Shown piece by piece: positions 37,101 to 51,600 of a stretch of 64,000 nucleotides of DNA. A program made the translations under genes and the position numbers. The notes under the pieces are model-generated. The model worked only from the letters and a program-made list of their open reading frames with translations. It was not told the DNA's origin and did not search any database. Origin of the DNA: Monarcha castaneiventris obscurior (taxonomy: Eukaryota > Chordata > Aves > Passeriformes > Monarchidae); NCBI GenBank assembly GCA_026261815.1, contig JAMPIT010000566.1, positions 26,251,001 through 26,315,000 of the forward strand. The letters are read 5' to 3'. Each line of letters opens with the position of its first letter. Positions within the stretch are counted from its first letter, which is position 1.

Positions 37101-38658
37101 ACACTGTATTACAAAAGTAGCTATTATTCTAATTTTGTTTTATTGAGACTACAGTAGTAATCTTTTATTTCAAACAGAAAAGGACACCTGAGAAAGTCAG
37201 AAAAAGAAACATATGAGTATAATAGGGTAAAACACGTCTATAAAGAAGAATTATCTAGCAGGGTAAATCATGTCAGTCCAACGAATTTATAAGACTTTTT
37301 GGTTTGGTTGGGTTTTTGCTTTCATTTATAGGGGATTTTTCCTTCTGAAAGAAAAGAAGCATTCAGCACCTTGCCATCCTGGCAAAGGGCAAATTTGCAC
37401 AAGAAATTATTTCCTTCACCCGTCAGCCAAAACACTTTATGCTGAAATTTCCATGGATTGCTACTCAATGCTGTAAATTCTTAGGAGAAGAGAAAGCTAC
37501 ACAAGTTGGTGGCATCTATAAACCATTCTTTGATTCTTAGATTTTAACCTCAAAATCAGCAGGGGTTCTGTTACTGCCTTCAAAGGATGCAAAGTGAAAC
37601 ACTTTAAAGCAAATGACCTAAGACTATTGGAAAATGACATAAATGAGCTATCTTGGAAAAAATAATTAGCAATTATGCATAGCACACCAAGACTAATTTG
37701 CTTAACATCTCCCAAATGCTCCTGTCACAGTTGGTGTTAACTGGAGACTATGCATTTATCCACTTCTTAGTATCTTTGTCATTTCAAAACCACTTTTCCT
37801 TATCATTACCAACATATTTCTGTCATATTTGAGGACAACATAGCAGTAGGTAATGCTAATTTGACTAGAAAAATTAGTGGGATTTTTTTTTTGCCAAATC
37901 TAGTTCCAACCTTTTATTGCCTTGGCTGAAGTCAAGAGTGGATCAGCACCTTTTACTATCAATCCTTATGGATATTCCATCTATGTAAATCAAACATTTA
38001 GTTGGCATAGGTTTATTGAATTATGTATGTTTTAAGGAGAAAAATATATACATCTGCTAAAAAATATCAATATTTGCTGGACATAATTATAGTGTTTGAA
38101 TGTAGCCAATATTTAGAGTATTTGCTAAGGACAGTTTCATATTAGGATGCATTTAATCATCAGAGGTAAATTTTAAAAATGGACTTTGAACATATGAACA
38201 CAGCTATAAAGGCTTAGCACAGAGACACACCAACAATAAGATGGAAAGCTCAAATGCTTTGTGATAGCAACATTTATTTTATTGTGTGTCTCTGACATTT
38301 TTCTCCTTTTGATTAGAGTACCATGCATAATAGAGAAGAAAAATTACAGACTACTTTCTGAGGTTCAATTTAAAATGCACAACCACATTTAGAATACCTC
38401 AAAACTGGCATGGGTAAAGAGTGAGTAACCAGGGTCCTTCAAAGACTAACTTAGGAGATCATATAACCTATATAAAAGATGATAGAAAAATATGATTCAG
38501 TAGATAGAGATTAGTTCACAGTGAGCCTGGGGGTGACAAGGCAGGTGAGAAGATTTTCTTCACTGTGCTAAGGTGCTGATGATGGACATATGGAAGACAG
38601 CTTCTGATGTGCCAAAGGGACACCATATGTCAGGAGGGCTGAAGAACTACAACCTGGA

Positions 38659-38772
38659 TAATATACTATAATAATAATATATATATATTTTTTTTTTATA
38701 TATATATATATAAATATATATATATTAATAATAATAATATATATATAATATAATAATATAAATATAATATAC
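38659..38772. repeat. AT-only palindromic microsatellite
   Basis: Interleaved TA, TAA and ATT words with a T run of about 13 in the middle and almost no G or C for 110 bp. The arms are largely self-complementary. Confidence 0.9.
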
Positions 38773-41700
38773 TCCAAAGAATTATAAATGTGACTGGGAC
38801 CCCTGCAGACACAGAAGAAGAAAAAGAAAAAATACATGTGCTAAAAGTTGGTGCAATCTGATGAATGCAATCTGAGACATTAGGCAAAAAATGGTGCCCT
38901 TAACAATGCAGCTCGAGAAATCTGCAGCAAACTAACCGGCTAGAAGGAAGGAGGGATTTCAGATTTCAACTTTTTTGAGAAAAAAATTAATAGCTAATTT
39001 TTCTCCTGCTGATGTTTTTCTTTCTTGCTGTTTCCTCTTTTCTTGGTATAAATATTTGAAACTATAACCTATTTTTCATGTTATATATCTGTTTACAACT
39101 AACTGAAACGAAAAGCAAGTTCAAGGTAGTTAGCCAACATCAAAGAACTTTTAATTAGTCAACATGATTGTGATTTTAATACAGGAAGTAAAAGGTCTCT
39201 GCAGTGAACATCTAAGTTTCCAGCACAGGCAAGCACACCACTAGAAGCCATAGCTGTCTGATGGCTACCTCACATTGCTCCTCAGAGGAGCTGCAGCCCC
39301 TGGCTCCCCAGTGATCCTCCACTTGTAAACTGAGAGCCCTGCAGCTTCCCAGGATGCTCTCTGACATGCTGCAAGCAATAAAAATGAGTGGAAAAAGACC
39401 AAGGAGCTAAAAAATGCTTTCCTTGAAACAGATGCATGAAAGGAGCAAAGGTGCACCCAGATTGTTTCATCTATTAAACACAGAGATCCTACCACTCTTT
39501 TCCAACAAATAAGCCAATGATAAACAGCTGGAAGCTACCACCTTCTTCACAGACCTTTTTTCTTTCTCTTGATTTTCCCCCACACTACACAGTAGACAAA
39601 AAATGCTTTCCTCCCCAAATATAGCTTTTTAAAGTCCATCTTTTACACAACCAATGTCGAGGGATTTAGCTATTCTCTGATTTGATTGTGTTGTACTCGT
39701 CTGGCTTTTTTTCATACGATCATGTCCTGGAGACTCAACAATACTTTTTTCCTAATTTGTTAGCGCGATACCAAGAAGTGCTGCTAGAAAAGAATGCTGG
39801 AAGCAAGTGAGGGTGACTATCAGAGGAGTGAAGGCCAGAGTGACAAGAGTGAGAGGGCACTCAAGGTGCGCTGCTTCCAGTCCTCCTGGTGAGTATGCCC
39901 TGAGTCAGTCATGACAGAAGAGAAAGGCAAATCTGCAGTTGTTTGCTCAGCAGCCCCACAGCTGCTCCAAACACATCAGGGTAGAGAAACCAGAGAGAAG
40001 GGTGAGCAGCTGCTATCAGCTGTAGGGCTCTCAGAAGTGCATCCATCAGTCCAGCTCCAGTTGGCCACCCCTGCGACTCACAATCTGGGAGAGCTGCCCC
40101 AGGATTGCAATGTCAGAGACACTGAGCCCTCAGGTGCTGGCTCAGCCCACACACAGCAGCAGCATAGCATGGGCAGGAACAGGGGAACAACAGAGATCTG
40201 CAGGCCCACCATGGCTCACAGTGCAGCTCTGTGTGTTGCAGACGGGTGGTAGCTTATCAGCTCCTGACCATGATGTTTGATGGGAATCTTGCTGAAAGAT
40301 GTAGGAGCAGACACCTGTGGCTACCAGACACCTTCTAGGGCAGTGGGAGGCTAGAACATAGGAATAGGCAAGACTGAGTGACTGTGAAAAGCCTTGGTGG
40401 GTAAGGAGGGGCAGAGCTGTGCCTGACTGAAATGAGACTGGAGCTGGACAGGACAGCAGTGCCACAGCTAGGGAGCTGCAGCAGCAGTGTCTATCCTGAT
40501 TGAAAAACGGTTTTTTTTTTTTTCTCTCCAATGAAAATTTTGGGGAGAGGAGACCAGAGGTTTGACAGCAGTAAGATGAAGAAAATGCTGCTTTGACATG
40601 CATTAGCCTGAGACAAAGCCTTTGACAGTGCATGATATTGCCTTACACATTAATTGACTTCTTGTCCAAGCTTCATTTTCCAAAATGTTTCTCAAAAAGT
40701 CTTCCAGAATCCCTGACCTTGAGGTCCACACTCTGATCTTTTACTGGTTTGGTGTCATTGAGTTTTAGTTTTATTTGCATCCTACTATCCCTCTGAGCCA
40801 AAGAAGGAGGCAGCTCCTCCATGGAAAGGAACACAACACTTCTGCTTAGCTGTTCTGGCCTCTCACTGTGTGGCTGCTTACCAAGGCCATTCGTGGAATA
40901 TTCGTGCTGATTAGAATGTTAAGTTAGTGACATGCTCTTCTAAAAATGGTCATCTCTACAGTACATTTCCTGTATCTCTTCAGGTCTTTTTATAAATATT
41001 CATACACATAAATTACAAGGAAACTCTTAAACAAAACCTGAGGACAAAATCTCTTGTGTAACTTGCTAAAACAGTAGGTTTGTTGTTCAGAGAGGATTTG
41101 CTGGCAAATACACACAGGCTACTGTTTGAATAGGTAATGTCATGGTCCATCTACTGCTCTTGGATGACCCAATTGTACTTATTTCCCTGTAGGAACACCA
41201 CAAAGAACATCAGTGTTCATTTTTATAGAGTATGAAGTATTCAAGAAGAAAATCAGTGTGGGAGCTCGACTATATTCCTTTCAGTTTCTGTTTAGATCTA
41301 CATTTGAAAGGAATAATAGCCCAACAAGGAAGACAATTTAACTATGACAATACTGAAGTTTTGAAAGGCAGCACAAAGACTCTCTAACTCTCTATGGCAT
41401 TGCAGATTCTGTGCTGATAAACTAGGCAAGGAAAGCTTAGTTTTTTTTCAGATGATCCATGTTATTTAACTGTACCTGAGAGATGAAGAACAGATGCTTC
41501 ACAAATAAGATTTACATATCAAGGGTTGGCTTCACAGCATAAATGACACCAAAGTTTTACATTAAACTGGTATTAAGGTATATGTTCACATGGAGATTGC
41601 AAAGGTAGTACTGAAGCACTAAATCACATTTTACAGGGATCAAATATCAACAGGACATTACTTTCAAGAAGCTGAAAGCAAAGAAATTCAAATAGAGGGC

Positions 41701-44700
41701 TACTTTTAGAACACATAGTATTGGTCATCACAGAAATTAATATATAAATAATAAGCAATTGAAAGGTGTACAAAAACAAATGGTGATGCTGCTAACCCAC
41801 TAAGGACTTCTCTCCTGAATTAGCCATGTGACTGGAAAAAAAAAAAAAATCTACCTTGAATTTAAGTGGAATTTTTAATTATTATTTTTCTCCTTTACCA
41901 CGATTGGTGTTTTTCATTTCATAGATATGATCCAATCCACAGGAAAAGCATATTGGGCTTGAAATGTTTGCTGGTATAACCTTTCTCACCCCTTCTCTGA
42001 AACTTATACCTCTCTACATGGGTATGTGTATTCCACAGATTTTATGATGAAATTTTTTGTTTCTATCCTTAAGGAACAATGCAAATGTTTAGGGGAATTT
42101 TACAGATGTGGGGATCATACTGGGTGCTCCACTACAGCCCCTTGGCCTTGCCTGTCAACAACACTGACACCTGCAGCCGAGTACCTGCAGCCTCCAAAGA
42201 GCAAGGGAGAAACAGTTATGTTGTCATGCTGCCAGAGCTTCAGCTGAACTCCCAAACTGATGGACTTTAAAGTGTGACATAGTGTTGCAACCCATCCCAC
42301 CCAGATGTCCCAAGAGTCTGAAGAATTCAGACAGAGCCCCATCAGAGAGTGTTACATCTCTGCCCTAAAGCACAGCACCACAACCTCTCCTTTCATTCTG
42401 CACAGAGGTGCTCTGGCTACACCCAGTCAGGAGAGCACTGGCCAGGCCATCTTGTCCCTCATGTTTCAGGCTGAGCAGGCTATATAAAAAATCACCTGAG
42501 ACATATAGACAGCTATGCATAAGGATGAGGCACCAGATGAATGCATCTTCAAGTCCTTCATTGTGTTTAACCATGAAAGAAGAATACAGACCTATAAAAA
42601 GTTATTTACTTCTGCATAGAGAAAACTGCTGTGAATTGGGTACAGCTTCTCCTGGTGCAGCTATGAACACTTGCAGTAAAATAAGAAATGTCAGTGGGAA
42701 TATCTCACTCCACAGTAACCTTGGCACAAAACATGAAAATCATAAGCACAAGGACACTGCCCGTACATCTATAGCAAAAGGGGATTCCAATCAGCTTCAA
42801 GAGTGAATCTCTGAACAACTTCAGTGGGTTTGGAGAAGCTTTAATTTTCTGAAAACATAACAGTTTTGTTAAACACCCAAGTGTTCTTAAGCAAAATCCC
42901 TTATGTATAAAATCAAAGAAAACATCTGTAAATTGTATAACTTGAGTTTTGAGCTTTATTTCCTTATTATTTTCAAATAAAAAAAATCATTACTTATTTC
43001 AAAAGTCATTTTATGAGTCCAACATATGATCTGTTCCTATAAAATATACAAACATCTCTGACAGTGGATTACTAGAGTAGTTTATTTGTTGCAAATCTAA
43101 AATACTAGGTATGTTTTACCCATTGCTGTAAAAATCATTTTAAAACATAGAGTACAGATTATTTAGTATATTCTATTTTATACAGAGAGCACCAGGCATG
43201 ACTCCAGTTGATAACAGAAACAATACTGCTTCAGTTTATTTGACACTTTCAGCTCTGCCCTTCAAATGTCCTCAGCTTTCTTTGTATGTTCTCAAATGTA
43301 AGAGCTGAAGCCACCCCCTTCTGGAAACAACACTCTTTCATTCAGCATCTCCTGCTTATTTCTCACATGCTTAGCTCCCTTCAATTCACAAAGACTGGGA
43401 GAAAAACACAAACCACCATAAAAACCAGTACATTTGCATTTCATTTCTTTTCACTGCGTGTCTGATATTGCCAATATCTTTAAACCTGCATAATTAATTT
43501 GCTTTCATGAATTATTGTTGTTTACAGTGTTGAGGAAGAATGTTTTATCTGATGGGATGGAAGTCATTACCACACAAACAAAGGAAATGTTCATAACCTA
43601 AAGCACAGGGCAACAATGTCAGAGAAAGAATTTTCAACCTATGAGATTATTAACAACCCTTGATAAGAATCATGAATGGTGCCCAGAGAGCATAAGGATA
43701 GATCTAAGAAGGAAAGAAAGACGTGTAAAATTCTGAGAATAAAGGAGAAAAAAGCATATGAGTGTAAACTTGTTTTCAATACACTTCATCAGAACTGTGG
43801 GATCAGGCCATTACAGAGAAAGAGATGAGGCTGCAAAGACTAGAAAGAAACCTTCAGGAAAGAAAAGACTTCTGAGTAATCCTGTCTATAGTGGATCAAT
43901 GTGTTGGGAAAAGATTCTCTACCTCAGATCATTAAACTCAGACTTTTTAGGATGCCAGTTTTGCAAAAGTGAAGGATTTATTTTTAGTTTGTTCTGTGTA
44001 AGACAATATTATTATCAGAATATGTAATAATAACAGCAAAATTTTAAAGAAAAGAAAATCTCATATACTGAAAATACATGGGCAATTATTTCATTTAGAG
44101 TATATGAGCTTGGAAAGCATGTCTGGATTTGTTATGTACAGTAGACTGGCGTCAGGATAATATTAAATCCAATAAGTCGTAGCAGCAAACATAAGGCAAG
44201 AATGCTAATAGGTACTGCTGAGGTGATTAGGTAGAGCCTGTATTACATATAAAACCTTGAGAAGTTTCTTTACAGATTAAATTAATCCTTGCTATTTGCT
44301 CTTATAAAATCATATTCTTATTTATTTGATTGTTTTTTAAATCAAAATCTTTTTAAAGCCAAAGAATTACAATGGAATGCATATCCAAGAATGGCCTTAT
44401 TGTGTTCAGTCTCTAGTGTGAAATTCCCACAGATATAATGAGAGATCTGGGTGTGTGAGGGGAGCAAGGTCAGGCTGTGTAATCAAAGGGGCAGAGATAT
44501 CACCAGGGCACCAGCTGTGCAGTGTACAAATTCTATTAGATAATTGGTCTTAAAGTGAAAACATTTAACTTTTTGGTAAAACAAACAGCACCTCCTACAA
44601 CATAATCTTGTGGCCTATTGCATTTTTAAATAGACATTTAGTTTTAAAACATAATTACTAAAAGCCTGAATCAGTGATAAGCAAAGTGTCACAAAAATGT

Positions 44701-46962
44701 TTCCACTGACTAGTGGGTGTTAGATCCAGTGCAAGGTTTCTCAAATGGCTTATTGAAGACAGTTCCACTCCTAATATATTATGCAAGCTTAGCAAGCACA
44801 GACACTGTCATTAGGGATATGTAAAATTAAAAGTTATGTTAAGATCAGGGTGCTGAGATCTAACACAGTATAGAAGGACTAAAGGTTATCAGGAAAGACA
44901 CAGTTTGGATTGGGAAACTGGTATCTAAGTAGGCAGATAAAAGGTTCCTGAGATGGAGAACCTACTCACCTTGGTCTGAGAACAGAAGTGATCTACAGGG
45001 TTAGATGAACACTTTGGTCTCCAGACCTGTACAGGGCACAGCCTTGACCCTTCATGGCACAGACTCTGTGTATCCATAGCAGTCACGCTCTTCCACTTGG
45101 TACCCTTGGTTCAGGTGACAGCCACCTGAAACACATCTTGGAATCATCTTTCCAGACCATGTGAGTCTCTGCAAATGACACCTAAAATGTGTTTTACACC
45201 CAGGGTGCAAAACAGGTGATGAGGAGCTGGCTTGGTTACTGTCTAGATGTCATCTTGCAGTGGCATTTAGTACTTTATTCCTCAAGTCTTTTACCATCAC
45301 CTTTGCTGACAGTAATATTGTCTCAGTGAGGGAGATAGAAATGATCATGCTAAATGATAGAACATGTGTCCCTAAAGGTGGAATAACCTGAAAACGAAGA
45401 CCAAAGTCTTCATTTTTCCAAGAAAATGAAAATGTGTGCCCTAAGACCCTCTGGTGATTTGTGATGGTAGTTGTGATGTACTTAATATATTTTGCCATCT
45501 GGCACCTGCCCTAAGTCAGGGCCATTCTTCAGTTCTGGCATCCTGTGCACCAGGCAAGTCTGGCAAATGAAATAGCACTGGCAAAGTCTGGTAGAGGAAA
45601 TCCATTCCTAGGACAGAGGGACACGGATGCTCCTAAAACCTGAAATACAGGCAGCACAGGAAGGAAGATGGAACAGGGACTAGGAGTGTGCTTCTCTTCA
45701 AAGCCTGAGACTTGCCAAATCAGTAAGAGCTGCTTCACTAGGTTTAAGTACTTCTGGGCACATTGCAGGATGCTCTGAAGGCTACTTCAGCATTCCCAAG
45801 ACCACCCAAAACTGTCTTAGCAGACTGAAGCTGTTGGCAGGTGGGTTCATACAAGGATGTTCTCCTGAGCACAAGGGCAATAAAGATATGAATAGAAATA
45901 GCATAGAATTTACAGCATTTGGTCTGTTTTCCAAGGGGCTTTTCTTTAAGTCTGTCAGGAAAAGCTGCAGCACAAGTTCTTTCATCCCACTATGCCACTC
46001 AGAAAATTACAATTAAAAAAATAAATCCAAGAGGAATATGCTCAGTTACAGTTAAAGATGTACTGCAGACATTTCAGGACGCACACAAGCAAACCCCTGA
46101 AAAAAACCTAAAAATACATACAACAAAGTAAAACAGTAAGGTTCATCTGCCCAATTTGAAAGAAGTTTATAAACTAATTTATGAAACTGAAAATATAAAT
46201 CTTTGCTGGCCGTGTCAGCAAGAAAGTGATTCTTGATCCTGGTAAGACTTGTATGTGGTCTAAAGGGCAGCAAGAAATTATTTCAAGGGAATATAAAAAT
46301 CAAGACAGAAACAATGTCTATATAAATATACATTCTCTATAAATACAGTAACAAATAAAATGTACCCTGATTCCTCATTACAAAGTATACATAAGATAAA
46401 GCTTAAGAAGGAAGTAAGAATGGATTTAAACATAGCTGCCAAAACAAATTATAATTATAATGTCTTAATGTTAATCTTTCTGGCACAGCAAAGACTTGCT
46501 CACTGAAACAAGCGTTTTCATTGTCAAATATTGATCACCGATGTCATCTTTCTGCAGTTTGTTTAAAATGTGTTGCCAATCACCTTTTTTTGCAGCAGCA
46601 AAGTTTTAGTTAAAGTCAGTTGGGTATTTTTTCCCCCAGCAATCAACAAAATCCATTTCCAACATCTCTTTTGGCAAACCATCACAGCACCATTAAGCAT
46701 CAGATATGGTTTGCTTTTGGGCTAGAAGCCACCTCTATAAAGACAATTTCACAAAAGGAAACTATCAGTCCCTGGCACTCTTGTATTTGGGCAAATCCCA
46801 GAGTTGCTAGACATACTAGATCACCTTTAAAACTTCATTAGCGCTCATGAAAACAAAAAATAAAAACCCCCTATGGCTTTCCTGAAATTTGTGTCTTGGA
46901 GACTGTTTATACAACTAGAGGTCTGACCTCTAACTTCAAGCAGAAGTAGTGTCATGTCTTAG

Positions 46963-46991
46963 AAAAAAAAAAAAAGTGTGTGTCTGTGTGT
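46963..46991. repeat. Poly(A) run followed by GT repeat
   Basis: Thirteen A residues run directly into GTGTGTGTCTGTGTGT. No LINE or SINE body was recognised next to it. Confidence 0.8.
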
Positions 46992-47920
46992 AACACTATA
47001 AATACAGAGAAGAGGTGGGGGGGGAAGTAAATATGAAAGTTAAATTAGAAAAATTGAGGGCTAGTTTTTGTGTGAAAACTTAAGGTCGCGTAAGAAAGAA
47101 GCCTTACCAGTAAAGGTCAGTATTTTGATGTCAGACAGACACATCTGTACAGATAGCATCAGACCCAGATTTTACTTTCTGCCTAATTTCCAGACAGCTC
47201 AAAAGAGAGTTTTTGAAACTGGCCTTTTCCTATCGAGAACTGTAACTGATGGTCATTCAGCTATCCATTCTAGGAGCAGGATAAAAAGGAGTCTGGTAGG
47301 GTTTGGGGTACAACGCCAATTCACAAAAACCGGAAAATTTTGTGGAAACTTCCATATATAAATGAACCTCTTTTTTGGAAAGGATTTCATGTCCCAAAAT
47401 AGATTTCCTGGTCAAAACACAACAAAACACCAGAACAGACAACAGGGCAACGATCAATATATGACTTGGCTGCAAGAGGGGCAGGTCCTATCAAAAGCCT
47501 GCCAGGTTTCCTGCCAGCTTGGCTGGTGACCTGAAAGGGAACAAAGCCTGCAGTGTCTCCAGGCAGTCCTGCCATCTGGACTGCCTCCACATCGTGAATC
47601 CTGAGGTCTCTAGGGACTGCAGTTCCAGGAAAGCCCTCCCACAGAGGCATCTTGCAGGTCAGTGTTTCAAGAATTCCCTGTGCTGGAAGTCCTGGCTCCC
47701 GAGACTGCTTGACTCCCACTAGAGATGACAATGAGCAAGTGGCCTGGGAGAATAAGAAGACAAGTTCTGAGCCAAGAAACTTAGTCTTGGGCTTGAAGCT
47801 TCCTACAGAAACTGAACAAATTATCTTATTCCTAAAAAATTTTATCCCTTCTGTGGAAGGCTTGCTTCTGAAAGGTACCCTTTCTTTAGAAGAATTTTGT
47901 GGAAAATTAAAGTTCCAGTA

Positions 47921-48625
47921 TCACTGAATCACAGAATCACAATATGCTGAGTTGGAAGAGATCCTCAAGGATCATCAAGTCCAACTCCCAGCCCTGCACA
48001 GCCAGATCCCCAAGGGTCACACCATGTGCCTGAGAGCATTGTCCAAATGTTTTTTGAACTCTGTCAGGCTTGGTGCTGTGAGCACTTCCCTGGTGGATTC
48101 TGTTCCAGTGCCCAGCCACCCTCTGGGTGAAGATCCTTTTTCTAATATCCAACCTAAATCTCCCCTGACACAACTCCAGGCCATTCCCTCGGGTCCTGTC
48201 ACTGATCACCACAGAGAAGAGATCAGTGTCTGCCCATCCTTTCCCAACCTCACGAGAAAGCTGCAACTGCAATAAGGTCTGTCCTCAGTCTCCTCCAGGC
48301 TGAACAGACCAAGTGACCTCAGCCACTCCTCACATGGCTTCCCCTCAAGGCCCTTCACCATCTTTGTTGCCCTCCTTTGGATCCTCTCAAATAGTTCAGT
48401 ATCTTTCTTTTACTGTGGCACCCAAAGCTGCCCCCAGCACTCGAGGTGAGGCCGCCCCAGTGCAGAGCAGAGCAGGACAATCCCCTCCCTTGCCCAGCTG
48501 GTGATGCTGTGCCTGATGCCCCCAGGACAGGGTTGGCCCTCCTGGCCAGGGCACTGCTGGCTCATGTTCAGCTTGCCATTGACCAGGACCTCCAGGCCAT
48601 TTTCTGAGGCACTGCTTTCCAGCAG
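47921..48625 (-). mobile_element. CR1 LINE, 5'-truncated, minus strand
   Basis: The 3' terminus lies at the left (TCACTGAATCACAGAATCAC in plus-strand order). It is followed by the CR1 3' untranslated block (GAGTTGGAAGAGATCCTCAA, ATCATCAAGTCCAACTCC). Reverse-transcriptase tail remnants follow on the minus strand, such as [20 protein letters not shown] and, further right, LEVLVNGKLNMSQQC. The element is about 700 bp, cut at its 5' end near 48625, and broken by frameshifts. It is well preserved and so probably among the younger repeats here. Confidence 0.94.
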
Positions 48626-51600
48626 TGAAAAATTTCCATTGTGAAAAACGTGGAGGACCAAGACAAACTAAAAAGGAAATTCTATTTGCCTGAATAATAC
48701 TTTTGTTCTTGGTTCAATGGAACAATAGGAAATTATGCCAAGGCCAATATACAAATACAATTTAGAAAAAAACTGTCGGACAATCAAGTTCTTCCTTTTC
48801 ACTACAGTTCAATACGGCCTAAAACTACCACCCCTCTTCCCATTTAGGGTACAAGAACTATAGTCAAAAGCTCTTTTCCCAGGAAAAAGAGCCTTTTCTG
48901 TAGGATGGCTGATAAACGGACATATCTTCACATTAACGTAGCTTGGGTTTCTCTCCTTTTTAAAATCTAGTGATCGCTTTTTCTAAAGTATCCCAAGCCC
49001 AGCTTTTTAGCTTTCATGTCTATCAAGGAAATTAAAAACTTCCATAGTCACTTTGTGCTCTTAGAAAATATCTCCGGCCTGCTGATTTTTCTTACTCTTC
49101 CTCATTTCCTGAACAGGATAATTGGTGTGTGAAAACCTTCAGCATTCTCTTACACAAAACATTCAAGTCTGTTCAAACCAGAAGATGACATGCCTATTTT
49201 CAGATTTATATCACTTTCAGACTCAAGTGAAATCACACATTCAAATGAAAATCACTGCAAAATTAGAGAGAGGGTTTAGTTGAAACTTGGGAGCATGCAC
49301 ATATCCCTTCTGCAAGCTGCCTGAGGCCTTTTTTTTCACACTGTATCCCATCAGATGCTTAAGCTTGCAGTCTGTTTGCACACCCATTAAGGTTTTATTT
49401 TTTGCCTGGTAATGCTGTCCCCACATATATGGGCCTCCAAAATTATGTTCAAGGTTATAAAAAAATCCTTCTACTTTCAGTGAAAGGGTAGTCATAAAGA
49501 GCAAACACAAAGTGGCAGAAGAATGAGAAAAAGATACTTCAGCATCACAAAAACTGATTATTATTAGACATTGGTAATCATATTCATTTCAAATGGGGCC
49601 TCAAGAAGTGATCAAAGCCACAGTGTATGGAAGACTGCAAGCACGGATGAGAGAGCAGTCTTTTACCCTGACGTGCTGGGTGTCTGTGTGCAAAGACATG
49701 GAAGTGTGCTAGATATAACCAAGCCCAAAGGGCAAAACAGTGAAACTAAACTGAACATAACAAGCTTTAAAACACAGCAGACCAGCTGCTTCCAACTGCT
49801 ACATGCTCAAAATCAAATCAACTTTGGGCCTCTGCCTGTTTCTAAAAATTTAACCTGCATTTTCCACTTCTTCACTCAGCAGACACCAAGTGTTAACTAC
49901 TGCACAGTTATGAGGGTGAAGCACATGGGATCGTCTGAGTTGACGTGGTCATTGCCCCTTTTTAGCTCATTGTCTTTGCCAGGACCTGCTGCCAACCTGC
50001 CAGAAACCGGCTGTTCCATCCCTGCTACAGAGCCAGTTGCCAAACAGCTGCCATGGCAAACAGCGTTTGAAACTCTGCTGCCAGAGAGTTAACTATTCAA
50101 GTATTTTTAAAATGTGGGAGGGGTGATTTAAAACTATGCATAATGCAGAACAACACACACTTTTGTTTGCACTGGAATTATCATGCTTTGGAGACGCTTG
50201 TAGGAACGTTAGGTCAGCAGCTATAACAAGTCATGTCATTTGCTGTGCTGATTTTAATTCTCATGCAGTGATAGATATTCCTTGTCAGATGGCTTACCAG
50301 CTATTTTCCATCTTGTATTTTGGTAAATTGCAATGTAATTCTCACTTCACATTAATTCTACACCACAGTTAATGACAAATGAGTTAATCATGATGAAATC
50401 TTTACAGAAGTTCCTTTGGGTTACCTACTTAAGCTACTGTCAGCATTACACAGTCATCACACTCAAATTAAAGGATCATTATGGCATATATTGAATATTT
50501 GGCTTCACAGCAGGTAAATTCAGTTCAAAACATTTAGGATGCTGAGAAACAGTCTCCTTGATCCCCCTCTCCAAAACAGCACCAGCAGGAGAAAACCCAA
50601 TGGTATTACAACATTAAAATATTCCTAGAATGAGCTGCTTTATATTTACTTTTAGAGTGCTCTTGAGACTGCTTCCTATTTCACATCAGTGCCCAGTAAT
50701 AATATGATCACTTTGTACCCAGTAATCATATCACTCTTATGCTGCCACTCTTACAAATCCCCAATTTCCTGGTGCAAAAGACACTACAGCCTGTACTGCA
50801 ACAATCCCAAAAGGAAAGACTGTGAGTTGTTTCTTTCAACTATCATCACCACCAATGCTACCCTGACACACTGAGTAACTGGATGCTGCAGGAAAACACA
50901 AAGTCTGTTCTTTCTTCTGCCAAGTGTCCTCTGCAAGGTGCTGTTAACTGGAGGTGCACTGAAAATTTTCCATGACACATGCTAAATAGTATCCTTAAGC
51001 GCAATTCCTAGGAGGCAGGTTACATATACAGATGACTGCCCTCAAGGGCCCCCAGGGAACACTCCTTGCAACAGCACAGAAATAATCACTAAAATCCTCA
51101 GTTCTTGGGGAAAAGTTCTCCAATTATCTCAATCCTCAGGGGACCATGGTATAATGTAACTGTATGCTTCAATTCACTTCCCTGTATACTTCTAATTCCA
51201 CTTACTCTAGATTTGTACAAAGAAAAAGGTAGGGTGTAAATGTCAAGACTTGGCTTTCTGTTCAGCTGGACCAAGCAAAAACCATGACGATGGTACAAAT
51301 CAATGGAGGGAAGAACTGGAATCATACCCATGCCTAACCAATTCTGAATTCCACGGAAGAAATACCCAGATGCATGTAAAACTAAATTCAGGCCTCTCAG
51401 GGCTCATAATTTTTATGAGTCTCATTCAAATGCTTTATATCTGATTAGGTATCGATGCCAGGGGCTTTAGCTCCTGCAGCATTAGCATCTGCCTTGGCAC
51501 CTGCTGCAGCATCTCTGCTCCCCACTCATCTCATCCCCAGAAGCCAACCTTGCCCCACTCGCACTCTTCCAGGCCTCACTCCTAAAGTGGTGCCCAGCAT

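Larger units (their letters stand above)
34380..47920. other. Long non-coding stretch, no gene recognised
   Basis: Mostly unique AT-rich DNA. It holds an AT palindromic tract (38659-38772), a higher-GC block (about 39780-40500) and poly(A) runs at 41836-41849 and 46963-46975, the latter followed by GT repeats. A further GC-richer block lies at 47460-47740. Frames of 113 and 163 codons in the 40-kb block overlap on opposite strands and have no domains. Confidence 0.5.

Noticed and set aside
40142..40633. Minus-strand 163-codon open frame
   Set aside because: It overlaps a plus-strand frame in the same GC-richer block and has no recognisable domain or start context.
49571..50092. Plus-strand 173-codon open frame, the longest in the window
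   Set aside because: No domain, signal or coherent composition, no splice or promoter context, and only slightly longer than chance frames in this much sequence.
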